Positions 1-9,014 are shown, counted from the stretch's first letter. The stretch: 64,000 bases of DNA from Microbacterium luteolum (GCF_039533965.1 NZ_BAAAUN010000002.1:186001-250000); one strand, 5' to 3'. The notes: generated by a model from the sequence alone, not told the origin. Numbers and translations: made by a program.

Positions 1-73
1 CACCGAGCACCAGCACGATCGCGAGGCTCCAGAGCACCCACTTCAGGACGCGACGACCCCGTTTCCTCTGCAC
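1..73 (-). CDS. N-terminus of a membrane or secreted protein (truncated by window edge)
   Basis: A reading frame starting GTG at position 73 runs off the left edge and encodes MQRKRGRRVLKWVLWSLAIV then VLG. This is a basic N-terminus followed by a hydrophobic stretch, as in a signal anchor or first membrane segment. It lies 9 bp after the epimerase stop on the same strand, so it is probably the last visible gene of the monooxygenase-symporter-epimerase operon. No function can be given from 24 residues, and no strong ribosome binding site is visible. Confidence 0.45.
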   Translation of the reverse strand, partial: MQRKRGRRVLKWVLWSLAIVLVLG

Positions 74-82
74 AGGTCAACG

Positions 83-1057
83 CTACTCCGCCGCAGGACG
101 CCTTCCGGCAGCGCCGCCGACCGATGGGTGGGTGGCGAGGTACTCTTCGAACGCCTCGCGGGTGGTGCGCGTCGGGACGAAGCCGAACTCCTCCTTGAGC
201 CGCCTGTTCGCCAGGACGGGCCGGAACCGCAGGAACGGCACCTTCTCCGGACCATGCTCGGTGAGGCGCAGCATCCGTCCGATCCGCAGCGCAGAGGCGA
301 GCGCCCAGGCGGGGAGCACGAGCTGGCGTCTGCCCAGCCGCGCCGCGATCTCGGGCACCGTCATCCGCCCGTCGCCCGCGACGTTGAAGACTCCGGCCGG
401 GCCGTCGGTCGCCGCCCGCACCATGGCGTCCGCGACATCGTCCACCCAGACGAACACGAAGGGGGAGTCGGAGCCAGCGATGCGGAGGATGCGGCGGCCG
501 TCCCACAGTGCGGTGATCTGATTGCGCACGGAGGGCCCCAGGATCGTGCCGATGCGGAACACGACCTGTTCCAGCTCGGGGTGGGTCGTGCGATGCTCGG
601 CGAGCATCTCCTCGACGAGGCGCTTGTGCCGCGAGTACGGGAAGGCGTCGTTGCCGCGGAGCGGCTGGTCCTCGTCGATCCATTCCGGGTTGTCGGCGTG
701 GTAGCCGTAGGCGGCGCCGGAACTGGAGACCACGATCCGCCGCACACCGGCCGAGACGCACGCCGCGAGGACGTTCGCCGATCCTTCGACGTCGACGCGG
801 TACTCCCGGTCGACGTCCCGCCCCGGGTTGACGATAGCGGCGAGGTGCACGACGGTGTCGATGCGGTGCTCCCGAAACAGGGGAGCGATCGCATCGGCGT
901 CCTGCACGTCGAGCACGACGTCCAGGATTCCGCGTCGTGCGACGCCGGTGCGCAGATCCGCGGAGACGACGAGCTCGACGTCGTCTCTGGCGGCCAGTGC
1001 GCGTGCGACGTGGGATCCGAGGAACCCGCCGCCCCCGGTGATCAGCACCCGCGTCAC
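83..1057 (-). CDS. NAD(P)-dependent epimerase/dehydratase family protein (extended SDR)
   Basis: Protein of 324 aa with an N-terminal Rossmann motif TGGGGFLGSH, the SDR active-site serine region VSSSGAAYG and the catalytic YSRHK (YxxxK), so it is an NAD(P)-linked oxidoreductase or epimerase of nucleotide sugars or related small molecules. The GTG start at 1057 overlaps the symporter stop by 4 bp (GTGA), which suggests translational coupling and excludes the much longer open frame upstream. It is third in an operon behind a flavin monooxygenase and a BASS transporter, so the substrate may be one imported and oxidised by those proteins. The exact reaction cannot be read from sequence. Confidence 0.85.
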   Translation of the reverse strand: MTRVLITGGGGFLGSHVARALAARDDVELVVSADLRTGVARRGILDVVLDVQDADAIAPLFREHRIDTVVHLAAIVNPGRDVDREYRVDVEGSANVLAACVSAGVRRIVVSSSGAAYGYHADNPEWIDEDQPLRGNDAFPYSRHKRLVEEMLAEHRTTHPELEQVVFRIGTILGPSVRNQITALWDGRRILRIAGSDSPFVFVWVDDVADAMVRAATDGPAGVFNVAGDGRMTVPEIAARLGRRQLVLPAWALASALRIGRMLRLTEHGPEKVPFLRFRPVLANRRLKEEFGFVPTRTTREAFEEYLATHPSVGGAAGRRPAAE

Positions 1058-2007
1058 GGAGCGGCCTCGGTCGCGGTGCGTCCGCTGGCATCGCCGGTCG
1101 TCGAGCCGGTGCGTCTCTTCGTGTGCCGCGCCCAGAGCCCCGCGAGGACCAGGCCGGCGATGATGTCCCAGATGCCCCACCAGCCGGCGACGATGGCCAT
1201 GCCGCCGAGCCCGTCGAAGAACAGGAAGACCAGGCCGAGGCCGAGACCCGCGTTGCGGATGCCGACCTCGAACGTCATCGCCTTCCGTTCGCGGGTGCCG
1301 AGGCCGCCGACGACCGCCGTGCCGTATCCGAGAGCCAGCGCCACGGCGTCGTGCACGGCGACCACCAGGAGGATCACGCCGAGGACCTGCACGAAGACCG
1401 CCCAGTTGCCGACGAGCGCTGCGACGATGAAGCCGAGCAGGGCGATGAGGCTGAACCACTTCACGACGGGCTGCACGCGGGCGGACAGGCCGGGGGCCTT
1501 CGCCCGCAGCAGGAGGCCGAGCGCGAAGGGGAGGCCGACGATGAGCAGGATCTCCAGCAGCATCCGCCACGGGTCGAGGGCGACGTCGCGCAGCAGCGTG
1601 CGCGCGGTCGGATGCAGCGACCCCCAGAACGTGATGCTCAGGGGCATCGCGACGATGTACAGGAGGTTGCCCACCGCGGTCAGCGACACCGAGAGCGCGA
1701 CGTTGCCGCCGGACCGGTGCGTGAGCACCTGGGAGATGTTGCCGGGCGGGCAGCACGCCACGAGCAGCATGCCGAGCGCCATCGACGGCGGGACCGGGAG
1801 CACCAGCGTCAGCAGGAAGGTGGCGATCGGCAGCAGGAGCAGCTGAGCGAGGAGGGCGATGACGAAGGGCTTCGGATGCTTCGCCACGACGCGGAAGTCG
1901 CTCGGAGCGGTGTCGAGGGCGATCCCGAACATGATCAGCCCGAGCACCACGTTGAGGATGGTCAGGGTTCCTGGTGTGAACGAGAGGACGACGTCGTCGA
2001 CGTTCAT
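1054..2007 (-). CDS. Bile acid:sodium symporter family (BASS) transporter
   Basis: Protein of 317 aa with eight or nine hydrophobic segments. It carries family-typical blocks: ACCPPGNISQVLTHRSGGN in the first half and FEVGIRNAGLGLGL in the second, the two crossover regions that line the sodium/substrate site of BASS proteins. Known relatives move bile acids, pantothenate, keto acids or other organic anions with Na+. The ATG start at 2007 overlaps the monooxygenase stop by 4 bp. Substrate is unknown; the neighbouring monooxygenase and epimerase suggest an organic acid or sterol-like compound, which is inference. Confidence 0.85.
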   Translation of the reverse strand: MNVDDVVLSFTPGTLTILNVVLGLIMFGIALDTAPSDFRVVAKHPKPFVIALLAQLLLLPIATFLLTLVLPVPPSMALGMLLVACCPPGNISQVLTHRSGGNVALSVSLTAVGNLLYIVAMPLSITFWGSLHPTARTLLRDVALDPWRMLLEILLIVGLPFALGLLLRAKAPGLSARVQPVVKWFSLIALLGFIVAALVGNWAVFVQVLGVILLVVAVHDAVALALGYGTAVVGGLGTRERKAMTFEVGIRNAGLGLGLVFLFFDGLGGMAIVAGWWGIWDIIAGLVLAGLWARHTKRRTGSTTGDASGRTATEAAP

Positions 2008-3296
2008 GCCGATGCCTCCAGGGCGCTCTTCTCGCGACGGACGGCACCGCGGTAGGCGTCCTTGTTCACGTAGTACGCCATCCTGTCGAGTCCGAGGTAG
2101 TGGTATCCGCCGGTCAGGTCCGGCCAGGGCGCCGCGGTGACGCGGTCACGGAAGCGTGCCGCACGTGCCGGATCGCGCTCGACCGCGTCGAGATAGGCGG
2201 CGAGGAGGTCGGCCTGTTCGTAGCGGCCCTGCCAGCCGATGCCCGATGCCTCGATCATGCCCATCACGTACAGCCCGTTGAACGACGCGGGGAACAGGTT
2301 GAGGAACAGGCGTGGCGATGCGCCCTGCCAGTGGAGGTGCTCCCGGTCCACGAAGGGGTAGTCGAGCGTGTATCCGGTCGCCAGGAGCACGAGGTCGTAG
2401 TCGTCGGCGCTGCCGTCGCGGAAGTGCACGGTGCTCCCGTCGAAGCGCTCGACGTCGGCCCGGATCCGCAGGTCACCCTGACCCAGATGATTGAGGACCA
2501 TGGTGTTCACGATGGGATGCGACTCGTAGATGCGGTAGCGGGGCTTCGGGAAACCGAAGCGGACCGGATCGCCCGTGAAGGCCCGCAGGACGCGGCTGTC
2601 GACCGCCTGCTTGATCCTCGCGGGAAGCGGACGCCCCTGGTTGAGCGTGTCGCTGGGCCGGCCGAACAGGTAACGGGGGACGAAGTAGTACCCGCGCCGC
2701 ACGCTCATGTCGACGGATGCCGCGTGGTGCACGGCATCCACCGCGATGTCGCAGCCGGAGTTGCCCGCGCCGATCAGGAGCACCCGCTTGCCGGCGAGCT
2801 GCCCCGCCGACTTGTAGGCGCTGGTGTGCAGAAGCTCGCCCGCGAAGGCTCCGGGGAAGTCCGGGACGTTTGGCTCCGCGAGCGTCCCGTTCGCGAGCAC
2901 GACGCCGGCGTACCATCGCGTCTGCGCGCCGTCGGGCCCGTCGCTCGCGAGGTCCCATCCGCCGTCACGCGGTTCGAGACGCGTGACCCTCGTCTCGAAC
3001 CGGAACAGGCCGGCGAGGTCGAAGTGCTCCGCGTAGTCCCGGAAGTACGCCTGCATCACCCGGTGGCCGGGATAGTCGACGCGGGAGCGCATCGGGAACT
3101 CCGTGAACTCGGTCGTCGTGCGCGACGAGATCAGGTGCGCCGACTCGTACATCGTGCTGCGTGGATTGCTGATGTCCCAGAGGCCGCCGACGCCGTGTGA
3201 CGCCTCGTACCCGTCGACCGCGATGCCGCGCTTCTGCAGCGCGCGAGCCGTGGCCAGCCCCGACGGGCCCGCGCCGATCACGGCGTATCTGTTCAT
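2004..3296 (-). CDS. Flavin-containing monooxygenase (FMO/BVMO superfamily)
   Basis: Protein of 430 aa with an FAD-binding motif at the N-terminus (VIGAGPSGLATAR), an FMO-type signature in the middle (FPGAFAGELLHTSAY) and a second, NADPH-binding Rossmann motif (LIGAGNSGCDIAVDA). This order is diagnostic of class B flavoprotein monooxygenases, which oxygenate N or S atoms or carry out Baeyer-Villiger reactions. ATG at 3296 is preceded by GGGGAGC. It is the first gene of the operon; the symporter start overlaps its stop by 4 bp. Substrate not predictable. Confidence 0.88.
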   Translation of the reverse strand: MNRYAVIGAGPSGLATARALQKRGIAVDGYEASHGVGGLWDISNPRSTMYESAHLISSRTTTEFTEFPMRSRVDYPGHRVMQAYFRDYAEHFDLAGLFRFETRVTRLEPRDGGWDLASDGPDGAQTRWYAGVVLANGTLAEPNVPDFPGAFAGELLHTSAYKSAGQLAGKRVLLIGAGNSGCDIAVDAVHHAASVDMSVRRGYYFVPRYLFGRPSDTLNQGRPLPARIKQAVDSRVLRAFTGDPVRFGFPKPRYRIYESHPIVNTMVLNHLGQGDLRIRADVERFDGSTVHFRDGSADDYDLVLLATGYTLDYPFVDREHLHWQGASPRLFLNLFPASFNGLYVMGMIEASGIGWQGRYEQADLLAAYLDAVERDPARAARFRDRVTAAPWPDLTGGYHYLGLDRMAYYVNKDAYRGAVRREKSALEASA

Positions 3297-3356
3297 GCTG
3301 CTCCCCGCACGTCACTGTGCTCGAAAAGGCGATGCTCGAAAGGGCGGCGCTCGGGA

Positions 3357-3399
3357 AAGCGCCCCCGCTCCCGATCGTATCGGGTGGGCGGGGGCGCTT
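3357..3399 (-). terminator. Rho-independent terminator after mtlD
   Basis: A 12-bp perfect GC-rich arm pair (3357-3368 with 3388-3399) encloses a second pairing CCCGAT/ATCGGG at 3370-3375 and 3379-3384 with a CGT loop. It sits between the mtlD stop and the monooxygenase start, the right place to end the mannitol operon transcript. The tail on the minus strand is only mildly T-rich. Confidence 0.7.
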
Positions 3400-3414
3400 C
3401 GGCACGGCGCGGGA

Positions 3415-4608
3415 TCAGGCGTCGCGGAGTGCCTGCTGTCGCTTCTCGACGGCGTCGCGGACGGCGGCGAACAGCGGATGCTCCGGGTCGAGTCCCGTGG
3501 TGAGCGCGGTGAGCGCCCGCGCATCCTCGGAGCGCAACAGCCTCTGGAGCTCGACCGACTGCTCGTCGTCGGCGTCGTCGAACTCGAGCGCCGCGGCGAC
3601 AGCGGCGACCAGGGCGTCAGCGGGCAGACCCCGCTCCGCGGCCATGGCCGCCGGCCCGATGAACCGCTCGTTCCTCGAGATCTTGCGGAGCGGCTGTCGC
3701 CCGACGCGCTGCACGGTGTCGACCAGGGAGGGGTTACGGAACCGGTCGAGGATCGTCGCCCGGTAGTCCGCGAGATCCTCGGGATCGAGCCCGTGCTCGG
3801 CGACCAGCACTGCCGATGTCTCTTCGAGCGCCGCCGACACGCGGGCGGCGATGTCGGGATCGGCCAGCGCGTCGGAGATGCGCTCGACACCGGCGCGGGC
3901 ACCGAAGTAGGCGGTCGCGGCATGTCCCGTGTTCACCGTGAAGAGCTTGCGCTCGATGAACGGCGCGAGGTCCTCGACGAAGTGCGCCCCGGGAATGTTC
4001 GGCAGGGCGCCGCCGAACGGGACGGACTCGATCGCCCACTCGAAGTACGGCTCGACCGTGACGTCCACACCCCCGCCGGGGGGCTGTGCCGGCACGATGC
4101 GGTCGACGGCGGTGTTCGCGAAGACCGCGCGCGACATCAGGTCTCCGGCATCCGCCCCGGCCGCCGTCTGGATCTCCGAACGGAGCAGGTCCGTCGCGCC
4201 GATCGCGTTCTCGCACGCCATCACCTGAAGTGGTGGGGCGTCGGGAGAGCGCTGCGCGAGACCCGCGACGATCGCCGGTGCCACGAAGCGCAGCACGGTG
4301 GGTCCGACTGCGGTCGTGACGACGTCCGCCGTCGCGACCTCTTGGGTGAGGGCCTCCGGGTCGGTGCGACTGTTCACCGCGCGGAACCCGGTGACGACAT
4401 GGTCGACGCCGCCGGGGCCCGCCTCGTGCACGGTGTACTCGTCGACCGCGTTGATGGCGTCCACGAGGGCGTCGGCGACGTCGGAGAACACGACCTCGTA
4501 GCCACCCTCGTGCAGTAGCAGGCCCACGAAGCCGCGCCCGATGTTGCCGGCGCCGAAGTGGACCGCCTTCATCGCCCGTCCGTCGCTCATCGCTCGATCA
4601 CGGCTCAC
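3415..4608 (-). CDS. mtlD: Mannitol-1-phosphate 5-dehydrogenase
   Basis: Oxidises mannitol-1-phosphate, made by the PTS encoded just upstream, to fructose-6-phosphate with NAD+. The Rossmann start [17 protein letters not shown] is characteristic, and the NTGHA and KISRNERF blocks of the long-chain mannitol dehydrogenase family are present. Three starts are possible. GTG 4608 overlaps the IIA stop by 4 bp like every other junction in this operon and gives 397 aa. ATG 4590 and ATG 4572 begin nearer to the family consensus; 4572 starts exactly at MKAVHFG. None has a clear ribosome binding site, so the start is uncertain though the identity is not. Confidence 0.93.
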   Translation of the reverse strand: MSRDRAMSDGRAMKAVHFGAGNIGRGFVGLLLHEGGYEVVFSDVADALVDAINAVDEYTVHEAGPGGVDHVVTGFRAVNSRTDPEALTQEVATADVVTTAVGPTVLRFVAPAIVAGLAQRSPDAPPLQVMACENAIGATDLLRSEIQTAAGADAGDLMSRAVFANTAVDRIVPAQPPGGGVDVTVEPYFEWAIESVPFGGALPNIPGAHFVEDLAPFIERKLFTVNTGHAATAYFGARAGVERISDALADPDIAARVSAALEETSAVLVAEHGLDPEDLADYRATILDRFRNPSLVDTVQRVGRQPLRKISRNERFIGPAAMAAERGLPADALVAAVAAALEFDDADDEQSVELQRLLRSEDARALTALTTGLDPEHPLFAAVRDAVEKRQQALRDA

Positions 4609-5036
4609 TCGTTCACGGCGGAGAGCAGCGCGAACAGCTCGTCCGGAGTCTGCGCGACGTTGAGCTTCTCGACGTCGTCCTCGTCGGAGAAGAGGATCGC
4701 GATCTGCGACAGGATCTCCAGGTGCTCGTCACCCCGCCCCGCGATGCCGATCACGAACGTCGCGGGCTCGCCGGCCCAGTCGACGCCGCCGTCATAGCGG
4801 ACCACCGAGAGCGCGGAACCGAGGATCGCGTCCTTCGTGTCGTTCGTGCCGTGCGGGATCGCGAGGCCGTTGCCCATGTAGGTCGAGACGGTCTCCTCGC
4901 GCTGGCGCATCGCGTCGACGTAGGCGGGTGTGACGGCTCCTGCGGAGACGAGGATGTCGGTGGCCTCCTGGAGCGCAGCCTCCTGCGTGCTGCTGCCGGA
5001 GTGGATGCGGACCTGGCCGAGGGTCAGAACGCTCAT
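4605..5036 (-). CDS. mtlF: Mannitol PTS EIIA component
   Basis: Protein of 143 aa of the type-2 EIIA fold. The phosphorylated histidine is His62 in the motif [12 protein letters not shown]. It receives phosphate from HPr and passes it to the IIB domain of the permease encoded immediately upstream. In E. coli this domain is fused to MtlA; here it is separate, as in many Gram-positive bacteria. The ATG start overlaps the IICB stop by 4 bp. Confidence 0.92.
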   Translation of the reverse strand: MSVLTLGQVRIHSGSSTQEAALQEATDILVSAGAVTPAYVDAMRQREETVSTYMGNGLAIPHGTNDTKDAILGSALSVVRYDGGVDWAGEPATFVIGIAGRGDEHLEILSQIAILFSDEDDVEKLNVAQTPDELFALLSAVNE

Positions 5037-6571
5037 GGGGTTTCCTTTCGCTGGTCGCGGACCATCTCGACGACCTCTTCGTACTTCGGAGAGTTCATGA
5101 AGTTGTCGACGGACACGTGGATCGAGTTCGGCGACTGGGCCTTCGCGCGATCCGTCAGCTGCTGCTGGGTGATCACGAGGTCGGCCGTGCCGTCGAGGTT
5201 CGCGATGGCCTGGTTCGTGACGGTGACGCCCTCGACCCCGGCCTTCTTGAACTTGTTGCGCAGCACGCTCGCACCCATCGCCGACGATCCCATCCCGGCG
5301 TCGCAGGCGAACACGACGTTCTCGATCCGACGATCGGTCGCCACGGCTGCTCCGGCTGCCGCCGCGCCGGCCGCCTTCGCCGCCAGTCCACTGAGCGCGT
5401 CGGAGGACTTGCCCTTGTTCGCCTCGGTCTGGGCGACGGCTGCCGCGAAGGCGTCTTCCTTCGCCAGGTCCTTCTTGCGGCTCGCCCGCAGGATGATCAT
5501 CGAGATGACGAAGGTGACCGCTGCCGACAGGATGACCGAGAGGATGACTCCCAGATAGTCGGTGCGGAAGGTCTGGCCGAGAACGGCGATGATGCTTCCT
5601 GGCGCGGCTGGCGCGATCAGACCGGTACCGAACAGCATGTTCGTCGTGACACCGGTCATGCCGCCCGCGATCAGAGCGAGGATCAGGACGGGCTTCATCA
5701 GCGCGAACGGGAAGTACACCTCGTGGATGCCGCCGACGAACTGGATGACCGCGGCCCCGGGGGCCGAGGCGCGCGCGGCGCCGATGCCGAAGATCGTGAA
5801 CGCGAGGAGCAGACCGACGCCGGGGCCGGGGTTCGCCTCGAGGAGGAACAGGATCGATTTGCCGCTCTCGGCCGCCTGCTGCGTGCCGAGCGGGGTGAGC
5901 ACACCGTGGTTGATCGCGTTGTTCAGGAAGAACACCTTCGCGGGCTCGATGAGGATGCTCGTCAAAGGGAGCAGGTTCGTCTCGACGAGCCAGTTCACGG
6001 CGGTGGAGAGCACGTTCATCAGCCCGTTGACGAGCCACGCCACCGGGTAGAAGCCGATCACGACGAGGACGAATCCCCAGATGCCGGCCGAGAACATGTT
6101 CACGAGCATCTCGAAGCCGGCCTTGATCTTGCCGTCCCACAGCGAGTCGAGCCACTTCATGGAGTACGCCGCGAGCGGCGCCATGATCATCGCGCCGATG
6201 AACATGTGGATCTGGCCGAGCTGGTTGTCGGCCGGGAGCGTGGCGTTCACCTGGGCGATGAGGTAATCCGAACCGGCGATGGCGCCCATGACGGCGATCG
6301 CCGCGACGACGCCGCCTCGGGTCTTGTAGACGATCGTGCCGCCCGTGTACGCGATGATGATCGGCAGCAGGTAGTGGATGATCGGGCCCACGAGAGTGGA
6401 GAGCTGATCATTCGGTGTCCAGCCCACCGGGATGAAGAACGCGGTGATGATCCCCCATGCGATCAGCGCGGGGATGTTGGGCATGATCATTCCGGACAGG
6501 AACGTGCCGAAGCGCTGCACGCCTGTTCGGAGGCCGCCCGTTCTCTGGGCGGCGGGTGACGTCGTCGTCAT
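5033..6571 (-). CDS. mtlA: PTS mannitol transporter subunit IICB
   Basis: Protein of 512 aa. The N-terminal IIC half is a polytopic membrane channel beginning with GTFLSGMIMPNIPALIAWG and containing the NNAINHGVL and GGIHEVYFPF blocks typical of mannitol IIC. A linker of about 60 residues leads to the cytoplasmic IIB domain with phosphocysteine Cys423 in ACDAGMGSSAMG. It imports and phosphorylates mannitol. ATG 6571 has an AGAAAGAG site upstream and overlaps the EI stop by 4 bp, so the longer frame upstream is not used. Confidence 0.95.
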   Translation of the reverse strand: MTTTSPAAQRTGGLRTGVQRFGTFLSGMIMPNIPALIAWGIITAFFIPVGWTPNDQLSTLVGPIIHYLLPIIIAYTGGTIVYKTRGGVVAAIAVMGAIAGSDYLIAQVNATLPADNQLGQIHMFIGAMIMAPLAAYSMKWLDSLWDGKIKAGFEMLVNMFSAGIWGFVLVVIGFYPVAWLVNGLMNVLSTAVNWLVETNLLPLTSILIEPAKVFFLNNAINHGVLTPLGTQQAAESGKSILFLLEANPGPGVGLLLAFTIFGIGAARASAPGAAVIQFVGGIHEVYFPFALMKPVLILALIAGGMTGVTTNMLFGTGLIAPAAPGSIIAVLGQTFRTDYLGVILSVILSAAVTFVISMIILRASRKKDLAKEDAFAAAVAQTEANKGKSSDALSGLAAKAAGAAAAGAAVATDRRIENVVFACDAGMGSSAMGASVLRNKFKKAGVEGVTVTNQAIANLDGTADLVITQQQLTDRAKAQSPNSIHVSVDNFMNSPKYEEVVEMVRDQRKETP

Positions 6572-8253
6572 GATGTCGTCTCTTTCTGGTGAGGGGAGAG
6601 GGCGGCTGTGGCATCGGCTACGGCCTTGCGGGCACCGGCGGCGTCGTCCGCCGCCAGTGCGACCTGTGCGAGGCTGCGGGCCTCGTCGAGGGTGCGTTCG
6701 GAAAGGGTGTGCCTGACGTCCGCCAGAGCGGACGGAGCCATCGACAGGCTCGTCGCGCCGAGACCGACGAGCACGACCGCGAGCATGGGGTCGGCGGCGG
6801 CCTCGCCGCAGATCCCCACCGGCTTGCCGAGACGGGACCCGGCATCTCCGACCTCGCGCACCAGGCGGAGGACGGCGGGATGCCAGGGATCCTGCAGCCC
6901 GGCGACCGAGCCGAGCATCCGATCGGCGGCCATCGTGTACTGCGTGAGGTCGTTCGTGCCGATCGAGGCGAAGTCGGCGTGCGCGAGCACCCTGTCCGCG
7001 AGCAGTGCGCTGGCGGGCACCTCGACCATGACTCCGGCGGTCTTCAGCCCGTAGTCGCGGGCGAGGGTGGTGAAGTACACCGTCTCCTCCACGGTCGCCA
7101 CCATCGGCGCCATGACCCACAGGTCGGCGTCGGTCTGGGCATCCGCCTCTGCGAGGGCGGTCAGCTGCTCGCGCAGGATGTCCTCGCTCGCGCGCAGCGC
7201 CCTGATGCCGCGGAGCCCCAGTGCCGGATTCTCCTCGTGCGCGTCGTTGAGGAACGCGAGCGGCTTGTCGGCCCCGGCGTCCAGCATCCGCACGACGACC
7301 TTCTTGCCGGGGAACGCTTCGAGCAGCTCGCGATACGACTCGCGCTGCTGCGCGATCGTCGGCGCCTGCGATGACGACAGGAACAGGAACTCGGTGCGGA
7401 AGAGCCCGACGCCCTCGGCCCCCCGTTCGACCGCATCGGCCGCGTCCGCGGGTTTCCCCAGGTTCGCCAGCAGCGCGATCGGCGTGCCGTCGGCGAGGGC
7501 GCCGGGAGTCAGTGGTGCGGCATCGGCCGACATGCGAGCGGCCGCGCGCTGAGCGGCGCGATCCTTCTCGTCCGCCGTCGGGTCGACCGTCACGACACCG
7601 GCGGCCGCGTCGACGATCACCGTGTCGCCGTTCGCGAGCGTGAATCCGTCGGCGACGCCCACGATCGCGACGATGCCCTTCTCGCGGGCGAGGATCGCCG
7701 TGTGCGAGGTGGGCCCACCGTCGACGGTGATCAGCGCGAGCACCTTGTCCAGGTCGAGCAGCGCCGTGTCCGCCGGCGCGAGATCACGCGCGACGAGGAC
7801 GAACGGATGCCCGGGGTCCGGGACGCCGGGGGCATCGACACCGCGCAGCCGTGCGAGCACCCGCTGGGCGATGTCGTCGAGGTCGGCGGCGCGCTCGCCG
7901 AGGTAGCCTCCGACGGCTTCGAGGGTCGCGCGGAAACCGGCGAATGCGTCGTGCACGGCCCGCTCGGCGGTCGCTCCCGCGTCGATTCGTCCGTCGACCT
8001 CGTCCTGCAGCGTCGGGTCCTCCGCGATCATCGCCTGCGCCTCGAGCACCTCCTGCGCCGAGCCGCCCGCGGTCTCGCCGCGCGCGGTCAGCTCCTGGGC
8101 GACGACCGAGATCGCCTCGCGCACCCTGGCGCGCTCGGCCTCTGCGCCGATGCTGCTGGGGGTCTCGTCGGGCGCGGGCATGGCCTCGGTCATCCGGACG
8201 ACGGGCCCCTGGGCGACACCGAGGCCGATTCCCACACCGCGCAGCTCGCTCAT
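6568..8253 (-). CDS. ptsI: Phosphoenolpyruvate-protein phosphotransferase (PTS Enzyme I)
   Basis: Protein of 561 aa, normal length for EI. It carries the N-terminal PEP-utiliser domain, the phosphohistidine His184 in GGPTSHTAILAREKG, and a C-terminal PEP-binding barrel with the active-site Cys in GICGEAA. It takes phosphate from PEP and gives it to HPr. Its place inside the mannitol operon, coupled by 4-bp overlaps to ptsH and mtlA, suggests the general PTS proteins are co-induced with mannitol uptake. Confidence 0.96.
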   Translation of the reverse strand: MSELRGVGIGLGVAQGPVVRMTEAMPAPDETPSSIGAEAERARVREAISVVAQELTARGETAGGSAQEVLEAQAMIAEDPTLQDEVDGRIDAGATAERAVHDAFAGFRATLEAVGGYLGERAADLDDIAQRVLARLRGVDAPGVPDPGHPFVLVARDLAPADTALLDLDKVLALITVDGGPTSHTAILAREKGIVAIVGVADGFTLANGDTVIVDAAAGVVTVDPTADEKDRAAQRAAARMSADAAPLTPGALADGTPIALLANLGKPADAADAVERGAEGVGLFRTEFLFLSSSQAPTIAQQRESYRELLEAFPGKKVVVRMLDAGADKPLAFLNDAHEENPALGLRGIRALRASEDILREQLTALAEADAQTDADLWVMAPMVATVEETVYFTTLARDYGLKTAGVMVEVPASALLADRVLAHADFASIGTNDLTQYTMAADRMLGSVAGLQDPWHPAVLRLVREVGDAGSRLGKPVGICGEAAADPMLAVVLVGLGATSLSMAPSALADVRHTLSERTLDEARSLAQVALAADDAAGARKAVADATAALSPHQKETTS

Positions 8254-8531
8254 CCGGCGGCGTCCTGGTCGTGGTCCGTCGTGAGCAGCTCGGTGAGGGT
8301 GTCGAGCACGTCTTCCGCGCCGTCGCCGTCCGCGGTCAGGGTCACATAGTCGCCGTGCTCGACGGCGAGGGAGATGACGCCCAGGATGCTGGCGGCGTTC
8401 ACCGGCTTGCCGGAGTCCTTGGCGATGGTGACGGCGAGGCCCGACTCCTTCGCGGCCTGTGCGAAGAGCTTCGCGGGTCGTGCGTGCAGGCCGTGGGAGG
8501 AGCCGATCCGAACGGTGCGTGTGGCGGTCAT
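8250..8531 (-). CDS. ptsH: Phosphocarrier protein HPr
   Basis: Protein of 93 aa with the phosphohistidine His16 in SSHGLHARPAK and a serine at position 48 in the NAASILGV helix, the place of the regulatory serine in Gram-positive HPr. It carries phosphate from EI to the IIA protein. ATG 8531 overlaps the stop of the IIB-like gene by 4 bp and its own stop overlaps the EI start. A second, different HPr lies at 10947-11210. Confidence 0.94.
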   Translation of the reverse strand: MTATRTVRIGSSHGLHARPAKLFAQAAKESGLAVTIAKDSGKPVNAASILGVISLAVEHGDYVTLTADGDGAEDVLDTLTELLTTDHDQDAAG

Positions 8532-8845
8532 GATGTTCCTTTCGGGGAGTTCCTGAGGTCGTCGAGGAAGGATCGTGCGAACGCGAGGGTGAGAGCGCCG
8601 TCGTGGTCGGCGAACACGTCGTCCGGAAGCACGGCGACGGGCGAATGCGCGTGATCGCGGATCGCGTCGAGACGGTCGGCGAGATGGGGACCGACCAGGA
8701 TCAGGTCGTGGTCGCTGGCGGAGACGGAATGCTCCATGCCGGCCGAAGCATCCCAGTCGAGCCCGGCATTGGTCGCCGCGCGCCGGAGCCGCTGGGCGAC
8801 GAACGTGCTGGACGCACCGGCGCCGCACACCACGAGGATCCTCAT
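8528..8845 (-). CDS. Small PTS EIIB-like protein (lactose/cellobiose IIB type), no IIC partner nearby
   Basis: Protein of 105 aa starting MRILVVCGAGASSTFVAQRL, with the P-loop-like phosphocysteine motif (Cys7) of the lactose/cellobiose IIB family. It is the first gene of the mannitol operon, yet the operon already encodes a IIB domain in MtlA and no lactose-type IIC is present. It could serve a permease elsewhere, or have a regulatory role as a phosphate acceptor; both are inference. ATG 8845 has AGGAAGGTGG about 7 nt upstream and is preferred over the GTG at 8854. Confidence 0.8.
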   Translation of the reverse strand: MRILVVCGAGASSTFVAQRLRRAATNAGLDWDASAGMEHSVSASDHDLILVGPHLADRLDAIRDHAHSPVAVLPDDVFADHDGALTLAFARSFLDDLRNSPKGTS

Positions 8846-8906
8846 TGATTCCACCTTCCTGAGAACAGTCTGTGAACCAACGGGTGTGCTGCGCCAACAG
8901 GTTCCT

Positions 8907-8922
8907 TTCCGCCCCCGCGGAA
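8907..8922. promoter_or_regulatory. Inverted repeat between the mtl operon and its regulator (candidate operator)
   Basis: TTCCGC-CCCC-GCGGAA is a perfect 6-bp inverted repeat in the 169-bp divergent region that must hold both promoters. GTTCC (8901-8905) and GGAAC (8919-8923) form a second, overlapping symmetry. This is a plausible site for the MtlR-type activator, but no canonical -35/-10 pair is convincing here. Confidence 0.35.
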
Positions 8923-9014
8923 CAGCGGCTTCCGCGCACGGCCACCCCGGTAGCTGACATCATGGAGGTCACGCCAGGACAGTGCAGTCAGCACGTGGGG
9001 AAGTCGGAGGGATC

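Noticed and set aside
128..1846. A 572-codon open frame on the plus strand antisense to epimerase and symporter
   Set aside because: Composition is that of a GC-rich antisense shadow, with no recognisable motif and no promoter.
83..2047. A 654-codon open frame on the minus strand covering the epimerase and most of the symporter region
   Set aside because: Only the part from GTG 1057 has protein-like sequence; upstream it is Arg/Pro-rich shadow of the symporter gene, whose own frame is clearly real.
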